Source of the DNA: Bacteroidales bacterium
GTDB taxonomy: Bacteria > Bacteroidota > Bacteroidia > Bacteroidales > UBA12170
Assembly: GCA_016929955.1 (NCBI GenBank)
Contig: JAFGHU010000052.1
Coordinates: 1 to 63,503, forward strand
Reading direction: 5' to 3'
DNA: 63,503 nucleotides
Within the stretch, counting starts at the first letter, position 1. Each line of letters begins with the position of its first letter. The notes under the pieces were generated by a model. It saw only the letters and a program-made list of their open reading frames with translations, made no database searches and was not told where the DNA came from. This document shows positions 34,068-43,423 of this stretch, in pieces. The translations under genes were made by a program, and so were the position numbers.

Positions 34068-35954
34068 TTAAACCGCGTGAATAGCCTTAAGAATACCTTC
34101 GACATCAAACCCACATAATTTATGCAATTCTTCCGGCTTACCTTGCTCTATAAATTGATCAGGTATACCAAGTGATTGCATTTGTGCCTTATAATTATTT
34201 TTCGATTTCAGCTCTGCTACAGCGCTTGCTAATCCACCGATTAAACTACCATCTTCTACGGTGATTACCCGCTTAAATTTTGCGAAAATGCCATGCACCA
34301 AATCCTCGTCCAACGGTTTAAGAAAACGCATATCATACAAAGCAATATTTTTCCCGCTCTCCTTAATGGCTTCCAAAGCAAAATTGCCCACATGCCCTAA
34401 ACTTAGAATCGCTATTTCTTCCCCATCGCTAATCATACGGGCTTTGCCTAAGGGCAAAAGTTCCGGCTTATTTTTCCAGTCCTGCAAAACGCCTCTTCCA
34501 CGGGGATAACGGATGGCAAAAGGACCTTGACTATACTGTTCGGCCGTATACATCAGGTTGCGCAATTCATTTTCATTCATTGGAGCAGAAACCACCATAT
34601 TTGGGATGGCTCGTAAATAGGCAAAATCAAAAGCGCCATGATGTGTAGCACCATCTTCACCAACTAAACCGGCCCTATCGATGCAAAATACAACAGGTAA
34701 TTTTTGCAGAGCAACATCATGTATAATCTGATCGTAAGCTCTTTGCAGAAACGTGGAATAAATAACACAAAAAGGTTTCATTCCAGCGGCTGCCAAGCCC
34801 GCCGAAAAAGTGAGTGCATGCTGTTCAGCTATTCCCACATCAAAAGCGCGGTGCGGCATTGCTTTGATAAGCATATTTAAAGATGAGCCGGTAGGCATAG
34901 CGGGCGTAATGCCCACAATTTTCTCATTCTGCTCAGCCAATTCAACCAGGGTTTCTCCAAATACATCTTGATATTTTGGCACTAAATCTGTTTTGGTTTT
35001 GGGTAGTAGCTCGCCGGTTTTTTTATCAAAATTGCTGGGTGCATGATAGGTTACCGGATCGCGCTCCGCCGTATTTAACCCTTTCCCTTTTTTTGTTATA
35101 ATATGCAGTATTTTAGGTCCCGGAATCTCTTTTAAATCGTTTAAAATCCGAATTAAACGGATAATATTATGGCCATCTTCAGGGCCAAAATACCTGAAAT
35201 TCAGCGATTCAAACAGATTGCTTTTACTCAATATCGAAACCTTAATTGCAGTCTCAACCTTCTGGAAAAACTGCTGTGCTTTACTAACATATTTATTTTT
35301 AGAGCCCAAAAGCCTCCAGATACGAGCTTTTATTCGATTATACGTTCTCGATGTTGATATATCGATGAGGTATTTATGCAAAGCCCCTCCGCCTTCATCA
35401 ATCGAAATGCCATTATCATTTAAAATAACCAGCAAATTTGCATTAGAAACCCCTGCATTGTTCAATCCTTCAATAGCCATTCCTCCCGTCATAGCACCAT
35501 CGCCAATTACCGCAATATGATGCCTATCCGATTCGCCTTTAAGTTGAGCGGCCACAGCCATCCCTAATGCTGCAGAAATTGAAGTAGAAGCATGCCCCAC
35601 TCCAAAAGCATCGTATTCGCTCTCACTCATTTTAGGAAATCCGGAAATACCATTTAATTTACGGTTCGTTTTAAAGGCATCGCGCCTACCCGTTAAGATT
35701 TTATGTGGATAAGCCTGATGACCAACATCCCAAATAATTTTATCGTAAGGTGCCTGAAACACAAAATGCAAGGCAATACTCAATTCCACTACTCCCAAAC
35801 TAGAAGCCAAATGCCCGGGATTACTAGATATTACATCAATTATATGTTCACGCAATTCGCCGGCAAGCTGATCCAAATCACCTAAATCGACCTTTTTAAG
35901 GTCTGTTGGACTGTTTATAGTCGACAGTATATTTTTTTTATTTTTCAATTGCAA
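34068..35954 (-). CDS. dxs: 1-Deoxy-D-xylulose-5-phosphate synthase
   Basis: 628 residues, normal family length. The TDP-binding motif GDGAMTGGMAIEGLNNAG, the N-terminal DVGHQAYPHKILTGR and the C-terminal transketolase part with DVGIAEQHALTFSAG and EDGATHHGAFD are present. It condenses pyruvate and glyceraldehyde 3-phosphate, the first step of the MEP isoprenoid route. The start must be TTG (35954, or 35948): an in-frame stop lies four codons upstream and no ATG precedes the conserved region. It is divergent from dxr. Confidence 0.96.
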   Translation of the reverse strand: MQLKNKKNILSTINSPTDLKKVDLGDLDQLAGELREHIIDVISSNPGHLASSLGVVELSIALHFVFQAPYDKIIWDVGHQAYPHKILTGRRDAFKTNRKLNGISGFPKMSESEYDAFGVGHASTSISAALGMAVAAQLKGESDRHHIAVIGDGAMTGGMAIEGLNNAGVSNANLLVILNDNGISIDEGGGALHKYLIDISTSRTYNRIKARIWRLLGSKNKYVSKAQQFFQKVETAIKVSILSKSNLFESLNFRYFGPEDGHNIIRLIRILNDLKEIPGPKILHIITKKGKGLNTAERDPVTYHAPSNFDKKTGELLPKTKTDLVPKYQDVFGETLVELAEQNEKIVGITPAMPTGSSLNMLIKAMPHRAFDVGIAEQHALTFSAGLAAAGMKPFCVIYSTFLQRAYDQIIHDVALQKLPVVFCIDRAGLVGEDGATHHGAFDFAYLRAIPNMVVSAPMNENELRNLMYTAEQYSQGPFAIRYPRGRGVLQDWKNKPELLPLGKARMISDGEEIAILSLGHVGNFALEAIKESGKNIALYDMRFLKPLDEDLVHGIFAKFKRVITVEDGSLIGGLASAVAELKSKNNYKAQMQSLGIPDQFIEQGKPEELHKLCGFDVEGILKAIHAV

Positions 35955-35966
35955 ATCGATAAGTCA

Positions 35967-35974
35967 CAAAATTA
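35967..35974 (-). promoter_or_regulatory. dxs: -7 box of dxs
   Basis: TAATTTTG on the minus strand, 12 nt before the TTG start. Its place supports that start. Confidence 0.4.
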
Positions 35975-36078
35975 CTGAAGATTTTTGGTTTAATTCGTTT
36001 TCCAACGCATTTCAGTGTGTATAAAATAGATTCGACTTGCCAAAACTGATTTTAAGCGTGTGAAACGCGATAAATACG

Positions 36079-36086
36079 TATTTTTG
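36079..36086 (+). promoter_or_regulatory. dxr: -7 box of dxr
   Basis: TATTTTTG, 16 nt before the TTG start at 36103. Transcription would begin only about 10 nt before the start codon. Confidence 0.45.
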
Positions 36087-36102
36087 CAAAAAAAACAATC
36101 CA

Positions 36103-37263
36103 TTGAAAAAAGGCATCGCTATACTTGGGTCGACAGGTTCTATTGGGACACAGGCATTGCAGGTTATTCAGGCTTCACCTGAGCTCTTTTCAGTTGAACT
36201 TATCAGTGGAAATAACAATGCCCAACTTTTAATTGCACAAGCTAAACAGTTTTTACCGAAGTATATTGTTGTAACTGAAGAAAACGCATTTCAAAAAGTT
36301 AGTCGCGCACTATCAAATACTAAATTCCATATTGTATTTGGAGAAGAAAACCTGCTAAAGCTACTTGAAGCTTCGGAAATAGATACTGTTTTAAATGCTT
36401 TGGTAGGATTTTCGGGATTAATGCCTCTTATTCGCTCCATTCAACTTGAAAAACATATTTTACTTGCCAATAAAGAAAGCATAGCCATTGCAGGAGCCTA
36501 TATTATGCCCTTGGCTAAAAAAAAGAACTGCACAATAATTCCCATCGATTCCGAGCATTCAGCAATTTTTCAATGCTTAGTTGGAGAAAGAAAAGCATCC
36601 ATCGACAAGATTATTCTTACGGCGAGTGGAGGTCCATTTTTAAATTATTCAACCGAAGAATACCAAGCTATTAATCCGGAAGAAGCTTTAAATCATCCCG
36701 TATGGGACATGGGCAAAAAAGTAAGTGTTGATTCTGCAAGCCTTATGAACAAAGGACTAGAGATGATAGAAGCCCGCTGGCTTTTCGATTTAGAGCCCAA
36801 TCAGATTGAGGTTATCATTCATCCTCAATCGGTTATTCACAGTCTTGTTCAATTTAAAGATGGCAACTTAAAAGCACAGCTCAGTCGACCCAATATGCTA
36901 TTGCCTATTCAGTATGCTTTGCATTATCCGAATAGAGCAAACCAGTCTTTTTCCAATTTTTCATTCACCGATTTTCCTTCGCTCACTTTTCAGCACGCAG
37001 ATCGCAAAAAATTTCGTAATCTTGCACTTGCATTTATCGCCATGGAAAAAGGAGGTAACTTGCCGGCCATTTTAAATGCAGCAAACGAAGTTGCTGTTCA
37101 AGCTTTTTTGAATAAAAAGTGGCCGTTTTACAGAATTCCCGAATTGGTTGAAGAAATAATGAGTTCTCAAACTTTTGTTTCAGAACCCGATTTGCAAACT
37201 TATTTTGAAACGACAAAAAAAAGCATCGCAGCTAGCGAAGCCTACATTAGAAAGCACACATAA
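36103..37263 (+). CDS. dxr: 1-Deoxy-D-xylulose-5-phosphate reductoisomerase
   Basis: 386 residues. The NADPH loop GSTGSIGTQAL begins at residue 8, LANKESIAIAG and the metal/substrate segment PIDSEHSAIFQCL are intact, and SVDSASLMNKGLEMIEA is the family signature. It makes 2-C-methylerythritol 4-phosphate, the committed MEP step. The start is TTG: a TGA lies in frame 14 codons up with no ATG between, and the glycine loop follows at once. It begins an operon with rseP (3 nt gap) and lpxH. Confidence 0.96.
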   Translation: MKKGIAILGSTGSIGTQALQVIQASPELFSVELISGNNNAQLLIAQAKQFLPKYIVVTEENAFQKVSRALSNTKFHIVFGEENLLKLLEASEIDTVLNALVGFSGLMPLIRSIQLEKHILLANKESIAIAGAYIMPLAKKKNCTIIPIDSEHSAIFQCLVGERKASIDKIILTASGGPFLNYSTEEYQAINPEEALNHPVWDMGKKVSVDSASLMNKGLEMIEARWLFDLEPNQIEVIIHPQSVIHSLVQFKDGNLKAQLSRPNMLLPIQYALHYPNRANQSFSNFSFTDFPSLTFQHADRKKFRNLALAFIAMEKGGNLPAILNAANEVAVQAFLNKKWPFYRIPELVEEIMSSQTFVSEPDLQTYFETTKKSIAASEAYIRKHT

Positions 37264-37266
37264 AAA

Positions 37267-38604
37267 ATGGATATTTTAATAAAAGTATTACAATTATTAC
37301 TAAGTCTTTCGATCTTAGTAATTGTTCATGAATTTGGTCATTTTGCTGCAGCAAAAATTTTCAAAACCAAAGTAGAAAAATTTTATTTGTTTTTCAATCC
37401 CTGGTTCTCCCTTTTCAAATTTAAAAAAGGAGATACCGAATACGGTATTGGCTGGCTGCCTTTAGGTGGTTATGTTAAAATTGCCGGCATGATCGACGAA
37501 TCGATGGATAAAGAACAAATGAGTCAAGAACCTCAGCCTTGGGAGTTTAGATCAAAGCCGGCTTGGCAACGACTCATTATTATGCTTGGTGGTGTAATTA
37601 TGAATGTGGTATTGGCTATTTTGATATACATCGTAATGATGGCCTCATTTGGTGAAAAATATTTACCCACTTCTGCTGTAAAATATGGCATACAAGTAGA
37701 TTCCTTAGGCATGGAAATGGGCTTGCAAAACGGCGACAAGATTTTAAGCATTGATGAAAATGAAGTCGAAAATTTCCTGAAAATACCGGCCTATATTATT
37801 ATGGAGCAAGCCAAAACGGTACAAGTAGATCGTAACGGTCAGTTGCTCGATTTAGAAATTCCAAATGGATTTTTAGCCAAACTCATTAAATCAGAAAACC
37901 CCGGTTTTATATTGCCCCGTATGCCTGTTCATATCGGAGGTTTTGCAAAAAACTCAAAAGCGCTTGAAGCAGGCTTAAAATTAAACGACTGGATAATAGG
38001 TGTTAACGGTCAAAGAATTGCTTTTTTCGATCGCTATTCTTATTTTGCCGATACAGTAAAAGCTCATGTTTCCAATTCGGTAGAAATTCGTGTAAACCGC
38101 GATGGACAAGAACTTACTTATCAAGTTCCGGTAAACGATGAAGGAATGATAGGCATTAATGTAATTGCCGATCCCGAACAAGATTTTGAATGGAACAGTC
38201 AGAAATACAGTATTTTAGCTGCTATTCCTATGGGTTTTAAAAAAGCGAACGACGGAATTACAAATTACTTAAAACAACTCAAACTGCTATTTGCTCCTGA
38301 TGTTCAGGCTTATAAATCGGTAGGCGGATTTATGCGTATAGGAAGTATTTTTCCTGCAACCTGGGATTGGGTTCGATTTTGGGAACTAACCGCATTTTTA
38401 TCCATTATGCTTGCCGTTTTAAATATTCTCCCCATCCCCGCATTGGATGGCGGTCATGTTTTATTTTTGATCTATGAATTGATTGCACGACGGGCACCGA
38501 GTGATAAGTTTTTGGAGTATGCACAAATGGTAGGTATGTTTCTTTTATTCGCCTTGTTGATTTTAGCCAATGGCAACGACATCTATCATTATTTTATTAA
38601 ATAA
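37267..38604 (+). CDS. rseP: RIP metalloprotease RseP (site-2 protease)
   Basis: 445 residues, about four membrane spans. The zinc motif HEFGH lies at 21-25 in the first helix, and the third ligand motif ALDGGH near residue 393. PDZ-like regions lie between (GLQNGDKILSIDENEV and GLKLNDWIIGVNGQ suggest two). It cleaves membrane-anchored regulators such as anti-sigma factors within the inner membrane. It is 3 nt after dxr, a frequent pairing in bacteria. Confidence 0.95.
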   Translation: MDILIKVLQLLLSLSILVIVHEFGHFAAAKIFKTKVEKFYLFFNPWFSLFKFKKGDTEYGIGWLPLGGYVKIAGMIDESMDKEQMSQEPQPWEFRSKPAWQRLIIMLGGVIMNVVLAILIYIVMMASFGEKYLPTSAVKYGIQVDSLGMEMGLQNGDKILSIDENEVENFLKIPAYIIMEQAKTVQVDRNGQLLDLEIPNGFLAKLIKSENPGFILPRMPVHIGGFAKNSKALEAGLKLNDWIIGVNGQRIAFFDRYSYFADTVKAHVSNSVEIRVNRDGQELTYQVPVNDEGMIGINVIADPEQDFEWNSQKYSILAAIPMGFKKANDGITNYLKQLKLLFAPDVQAYKSVGGFMRIGSIFPATWDWVRFWELTAFLSIMLAVLNILPIPALDGGHVLFLIYELIARRAPSDKFLEYAQMVGMFLLFALLILANGNDIYHYFIK

Positions 38605-38623
38605 TTTGCTTGAATAAATAAAT

Positions 38624-39409
38624 TTGGAAACGACAAGCACAAAAAAAGTCTATTTTTTTTCAGATGCTCATCTGGGTATTCCTGATCATGCTTCTAGTTT
38701 ACAGCGCGAACGCTTAATGGTTGAGTTTCTCGAGCATATCCGTAAAGATGCTTTAGCCATTTATTTGATGGGTGATTTATTCGATTTTTGGTTCGAATAT
38801 AAAGCCGCTATTCCTAAAGGATACGCGCGCTTATTGGGCAAACTTGCCGAAATTACTGACTCCGGAATACCTATTTTCTTTTTTAGAGGCAACCACGATA
38901 TTTGGGCTTTTGACTATTTACAAAAGGAGTTAAATATTCAGATTGAACGCAAGCCTATGATCAAAGAAATATTAGGAAAGCGCTTTTATCTGGCGCATGG
39001 CGATGGACTGGGAAAAGGCGATTATGGATATAAATTTCTGAAAAGTATTTTTGAATGCAAAATCAATCAATTTCTTTTCAGATGGATTCATCCTGATATT
39101 GGAATACGTGCAGGTCTGTTTTTTAGTCGACGAAACCGTTATGCCAATGAAATTTACGATCAAAAAACCAATTATATCAACCGTAAAGTCTCCTTATCAG
39201 AAACCCGACTTCCAAAATATGCCAAAGAAATTTTAGCAAGCGGCGAAAAAATTGATTATTTTGTGATGGGTCATTATCACCGAAAAGAAATCCTAAATTT
39301 GGATAATAATGCCAAATTTATTTTCCTTGGCGACTGGATAAGTTTGTTTTCGTATGGCGTTTTTGACGGAACAACTTTTAAGTTAGAAACCTTTAAATCA
39401 GCCAACTAA
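38624..39409 (+). CDS. lpxH: UDP-2,3-diacylglucosamine diphosphatase
   Basis: 261 residues of a calcineurin-like phosphoesterase. Metal motifs are FSDAHLG (about 12-18), MGDLFDFW, FRGNHDIW, LAHGDGLG and VMGHYHRKE, all intact. It makes lipid X from UDP-2,3-diacylglucosamine in lipid A synthesis at the inner membrane. The start is TTG at 38624: a TAA lies three codons upstream and no Met precedes the first metal motif. Its 3' end overlaps convergent trxA by 4 nt (39406-39409). Confidence 0.93.
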   Translation: METTSTKKVYFFSDAHLGIPDHASSLQRERLMVEFLEHIRKDALAIYLMGDLFDFWFEYKAAIPKGYARLLGKLAEITDSGIPIFFFRGNHDIWAFDYLQKELNIQIERKPMIKEILGKRFYLAHGDGLGKGDYGYKFLKSIFECKINQFLFRWIHPDIGIRAGLFFSRRNRYANEIYDQKTNYINRKVSLSETRLPKYAKEILASGEKIDYFVMGHYHRKEILNLDNNAKFIFLGDWISLFSYGVFDGTTFKLETFKSAN

Positions 39410-39702
39410 ATATGCTGTTTTATCAATTGGATCAACTGGTCGGCCTGTAAAACGCCAGCTTGCCGAAACAATTGATTACCTTTTTTATACACAGCTAAGG
39501 TTGGCACATTTCTAACTTGCAATTTTTGCGCTATCGCCGGATTTTTATCTACGTCAATTTTCAAAATCCGCACTTGATCGCCTAAAGCATCTTTAACCTT
39601 CTTTAAAATAGGCGGCATCATTTTACAAGGTCCACACCATTCTGCCGAAAAATCAATTAACACAGGAATATCAGATTTGATGATTTCAAAAAAATTAGCC
39701 AT
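39406..39702 (-). CDS. trxA: Thioredoxin
   Basis: 98 residues with the redox site EWCGPCK (C23, C26), the cis-proline segment VRNVPTLAVYKKG and the KIDVDKNP strand. It is a cytoplasmic disulfide reductase, probably reduced by the TrxB at 54-55 kb. It overlaps the end of lpxH and follows rsmE by 6 nt, so it is the last gene of the recQ-DUF4296-rsmE strand group. Confidence 0.96.
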   Translation of the reverse strand: MANFFEIIKSDIPVLIDFSAEWCGPCKMMPPILKKVKDALGDQVRILKIDVDKNPAIAQKLQVRNVPTLAVYKKGNQLFRQAGVLQADQLIQLIKQHI

Positions 39703-39708
39703 AAATCA

Positions 39709-40416
39709 TTAACTTTTATTTATAAATGCAATACTTTGACAAGCCACCAATGCAGCAGTTTCGGTGCGCAAGCGACTGCCCGATATAGAGACTAAATGCA
39801 CTCCTGCGGCTTTGGCTTCTTCAATTTCTTTTTTACTAAACCCACCTTCAGGACCAATAAAAATAACAAGGTCTTCGTGCTCGGATACTACCTTTTCTAT
39901 GCGATCTTCTTTGCTAGCCAAACACCAAGCAAGTAACTTTTTCGTGTTTTTATGCTCTTTTAAAACAGTACTAAACTTTTTAGGCTCATTGAGTTTTGGA
40001 TGATAGGCTTTTAACGACTGTTTTACTGCAGCAGTAATTACTTTGTTCAAACGTTCTGTTTTAACACTATTACGCTCCGAATGTTCGCAGATTATTGGTG
40101 TAATTTCATCGATGCCAATTTCTGTTGCCTTTTCAAGAAACCATTCAAATCGTGTGGTATTTTTTGTGGGCGCTACTGCAATATGCAATTTATATTTTGG
40201 CTGATTGTAATTTTCAATTTTTTTAAGAAGCTGTAATTTACAATGTTTCGGATGATTATCGATAATCTTTGCATAAATCAAGTTGCCTTTTCCATCAGTC
40301 AGACAAACTTCATCGTCTAAATTTAAACGCAAAACGCGAACCGCATGCTTCGACTCTTCTTCGTTCAACTGATAAAAGTCGTCGTGTTCAATATCAGGAG
40401 TATAAAATAAATGCAT
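39709..40416 (-). CDS. rsmE: 16S rRNA (uracil-1498-N3)-methyltransferase
   Basis: 235 residues. The N-terminal PUA-like part (HAVRVLRLNLDDEVCLTDGKG) is followed by a SPOUT knot: ATEIGIDEITPIICEHSER, IGPEGGFSKKEIEEAK and LGSRLRTETA-type end (SISGSRLRTETAALVA). It methylates U1498 of 16S rRNA. It lies 2 nt after the DUF4296 gene. Confidence 0.95.
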   Translation of the reverse strand: MHLFYTPDIEHDDFYQLNEEESKHAVRVLRLNLDDEVCLTDGKGNLIYAKIIDNHPKHCKLQLLKKIENYNQPKYKLHIAVAPTKNTTRFEWFLEKATEIGIDEITPIICEHSERNSVKTERLNKVITAAVKQSLKAYHPKLNEPKKFSTVLKEHKNTKKLLAWCLASKEDRIEKVVSEHEDLVIFIGPEGGFSKKEIEEAKAAGVHLVSISGSRLRTETAALVACQSIAFINKS

Positions 40417-40418
40417 GG

Positions 40419-40895
40419 CTATTCGTCGGGTGAATTTGGAATTTTTTCTTCACTATTTAAGCTGTCCATTACCTTTTGCTCGAAGGCTTGCTGAAGAGAG
40501 TCATCGCGTATGCTGTCGAGTTTCATATCCAAACGGATTTCCAAATCTTTAGCTTTTATTTTATTCAAAATGATAATTGCTTGATCATAGATCGAAGTTA
40601 TTGCTTCTTCATTTTGCGAATAATACACTAAATTCTCCAAAAAATCATCTTTCGAAATTTTATATTTTTCAAACAGCAAAGGATAATAGACGTAATCCGA
40701 ATCGTTATCGCCCCTTTTATTGTAAGGAATTTGATTCAGATAAGCCTCTATTAATTGTACTTCGCTTATGATTTCGGCCATTTTTTCTTCCGACAAAAGA
40801 ATTTTGGGCTTATCCGGAAGATCCTCTTTTTTTCCTTTACAAGCAAAAAAGAACAGCGCCAGGCTTAAAACAGAAACCAAAAGACGAATTTTCAT
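40419..40895 (-). CDS. DUF4296 lipoprotein
   Basis: 158 residues. Signal sequence with lipobox LALFFFACKG (Cys19) predicts a lipid-anchored periplasmic or outer-membrane protein. SEEKMAEIISEVQLIEAYLNQI and YPLLFEKYKISKDDFLENLVYYSQN are the DUF4296 core, a helical domain of unknown function widespread in Bacteroidetes. It is translated just before rsmE, without obvious functional link. Confidence 0.88.
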   Translation of the reverse strand: MKIRLLVSVLSLALFFFACKGKKEDLPDKPKILLSEEKMAEIISEVQLIEAYLNQIPYNKRGDNDSDYVYYPLLFEKYKISKDDFLENLVYYSQNEEAITSIYDQAIIILNKIKAKDLEIRLDMKLDSIRDDSLQQAFEQKVMDSLNSEEKIPNSPDE

Positions 40896-40949
40896 TTTCT
40901 TAGCATTTTAGTTGCAAAGGTAATTTTTTCCGCTTAAGAAATGCAAAGG

Positions 40950-43145
40950 CTAATTTCCGACGTCTGATAAAAACTTGATACGCATCAAGCGAATCTCTTC
41001 TTCAGAAAACTCATCTTCGCCCAATTCATCAAGGGCTTCCTGAAGAGAATCGGATTCGGCTTCAGAAAAATATTCTAAAATATCCTCTTGATGGTATTCG
41101 TCGATAGTTTCGTTGATATAATAAGTAAGGTCCAGTTTGGTTCCGGCTGAAACAATATGCTCAATCTCTGTTAAAAGCTCATCTACAGATAGCGATTTAG
41201 AATCGGCAATTACTTCCAAAGGTAATTTTTTGTCAATGCTTTTAATAATAAACACTTTCATCCCTGATTTGTTTACTACCGATTTTACAACCATATCCAT
41301 AGGGCGTATAATCTCATTTTCTTCAACGTAGTTTTTGATAAGCTTAACAAAAGGCTCGCCATATTTTGCTGCTTTTCCGGCTCCTACTCCTGAAATATTC
41401 TTTAATTCCTCCAAATTCGTAGGGTATTGAATCGTCATATCCTCTAACGAAGGATCTTGAAAAATTACGAAAGGAGGCAAATTTTCTTTTTTAGAAATAT
41501 CGCGACGCAAATCTTTTAACATATTGAATAGCATAGTGTCGAGCGCATCAGTCTTTGCTGATCCGGTACTATAATCATCTTCAATACTATCATAATCGTG
41601 ATCCTTTGTAAGCATCACGGAATAAGGTTCTTCTAAGAAAGCCAAACCTGCCGGTGTTACTTTTAAGAGGCCATAATTTTCGATGTCTTTATGCAATAAT
41701 CCACGGATAAGCATTTGACGAAATACAGCATGCCAATGCTTTACATCGTAATCCATACCTTGACCAAAAACTTCCAGTTTATCGTGTTTCGCATTTTTAA
41801 TATCTGCATTCTGGTCGCCAACTAAAACATTAACCAAGTATTCGCGCTTAAACAATTGTTTAACTGCCAATACAGACTCCAGTGCCAGTAATATTTGTTC
41901 TTTACCTTCAAATTGTTCTTTAGGATTTAAGCAATTATCGCAGGCTCCACAGTTTTCTTGGGTATATTCTTCGCCAAAATAATGCAAAAGCTGACGATGC
42001 CGGCAAACCGAAGATTCTGCATAAGATATGGTCTCTTGCAAAAGTTGTTTAGCAATTTCCTGTTCGGCAACAGGTTTGTTTTTATTAAACTTTTCGAGTT
42101 TCTCGATATCTTGATAACTATAAAAAGTGATGCAGTTTCCTTCGCCATCGTCACGACCGGCCCGTCCGGTTTCCTGATAATAGCCTTCTATACTTTTAGG
42201 AATATCGTGATGAATAACATACCGAATATCAGGTTTGTCGATGCCCATTCCAAAAGCAATCGTAGCCACAATTACTTCTGCATCTTCCATCAGAAACATA
42301 TCCTGATTTTTTTTGCGTGTAGCCGCATCAAGACCTGCATGATAAGGCAAGGCTTTGATACCGTTTACCTGGAGATTTTCTGCAATTTCTTCTACCTTTT
42401 TCCGGCTGAGGCAATAAACAATACCCGACTTTCCGGGCTGTGTTTTAATATAACGAATGATGTCTTTATTAACATCTTTGGTTTTTGGTCTTACTTCATA
42501 ATACAAATTGGGTCTGTCGAATGATGACTTATAGACTGTTGCATCTTCGATACCCAGATTTTTCAAAATATCCTGTTGCACTTTGGGTGTAGCCGTTGCC
42601 GTAAGGGCAATTACAGGCACTTTATGTCCGATCGAATCAATTATTGGGCGTAAGCGTCGGTACTCCGGTCTAAAATCGTGGCCCCATTCCGAAATACAAT
42701 GGGCTTCGTCAATGGCGTAAAAAGAAATATCAATTTGCTTTAAGAATTCCGCATTTTCTTCTTTGGTTAAGGATTCGGGTGCAACATAGAGGAGTTTTGT
42801 TTTTCCGTTGATCAGATCAGATTTTACAACGGCAAGCTCTGTTTTCGACAGCGAAGAGTTCATCACATGCGCTATCCCTTCATCGGCACCAAAATTCCGT
42901 ATGGCATCTACCTGGTTTTTCATTAAAGCGATCAATGGAGAAACGATAATGGCTGTACCGGAATTGCTCAATGCGGGCAATTGATAGCACATCGATTTAC
43001 CGCCTCCTGTAGGCATAATTACAAAAACATTTTCTCCATCTAGTAAGCTGTCTATAATAGCCTCTTGATTTCCTTTAAATGTATCGAAACCAAAAATTTT
43101 TTTTAATAACTCCGTAAGTGAATATTTATCCCTAACTAATGACAT
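40950..43145 (-). CDS. recQ: ATP-dependent DNA helicase RecQ
   Basis: 731 residues. Helicase motifs I (MPTGGGKSMCYQLPAL), II (AIDEAHCISEWGHDFRPEY), III and VI (YYQETGRAGRDDGEG) are complete. A zinc-binding RQC region (CRHRQLLHYFGEE, NCGACDNCLNP) and an HRDC-like domain (about residues 535-610) follow. The C-terminal 110 residues are an acidic extension beyond E. coli RecQ (610 residues). It unwinds DNA 3'-5' in recombination and repair. Confidence 0.96.
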   Translation of the reverse strand: MSLVRDKYSLTELLKKIFGFDTFKGNQEAIIDSLLDGENVFVIMPTGGGKSMCYQLPALSNSGTAIIVSPLIALMKNQVDAIRNFGADEGIAHVMNSSLSKTELAVVKSDLINGKTKLLYVAPESLTKEENAEFLKQIDISFYAIDEAHCISEWGHDFRPEYRRLRPIIDSIGHKVPVIALTATATPKVQQDILKNLGIEDATVYKSSFDRPNLYYEVRPKTKDVNKDIIRYIKTQPGKSGIVYCLSRKKVEEIAENLQVNGIKALPYHAGLDAATRKKNQDMFLMEDAEVIVATIAFGMGIDKPDIRYVIHHDIPKSIEGYYQETGRAGRDDGEGNCITFYSYQDIEKLEKFNKNKPVAEQEIAKQLLQETISYAESSVCRHRQLLHYFGEEYTQENCGACDNCLNPKEQFEGKEQILLALESVLAVKQLFKREYLVNVLVGDQNADIKNAKHDKLEVFGQGMDYDVKHWHAVFRQMLIRGLLHKDIENYGLLKVTPAGLAFLEEPYSVMLTKDHDYDSIEDDYSTGSAKTDALDTMLFNMLKDLRRDISKKENLPPFVIFQDPSLEDMTIQYPTNLEELKNISGVGAGKAAKYGEPFVKLIKNYVEENEIIRPMDMVVKSVVNKSGMKVFIIKSIDKKLPLEVIADSKSLSVDELLTEIEHIVSAGTKLDLTYYINETIDEYHQEDILEYFSEAESDSLQEALDELGEDEFSEEEIRLMRIKFLSDVGN

Positions 43146-43240
43146 TATTCTTTTTTTTACTCAACAAAACACAACCCCCCAAAGGTTAAAATGCGTTTTA
43201 TTAATGGTTGATTTTTGTTCTTTCAACAAATTGTTCAAAA

Positions 43241-43271
43241 CAAATATAATAAAAATACATTGCAATTACAA
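43241..43271 (-). promoter_or_regulatory. recQ: Possible promoter of recQ
   Basis: On the minus strand TTG (43271-43269), a 20-bp spacer and TATATTTG (43248-43241), about 95 nt before the recQ ATG. Confidence 0.35.
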
Positions 43272-43423
43272 TAAAGAAATTTATCTTGTATTGCTTCGTA
43301 ATTCCCTCAAAATGCGCGCGAAGATACAAATTTTTTTCTTTTTTTACAATTTAAAAAAACGTTAAAATACAAGCCGTTCAAATCAGCACTTTTTTGTTTA
43401 ACTAATGATCATTCGCCAATTTT

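Noticed and set aside
41958-42524. 188-codon open frame on the plus strand opposite recQ
   Set aside because: Lies wholly inside the well-supported recQ gene in the other direction, shows no family motif and has no promoter; a shadow frame.
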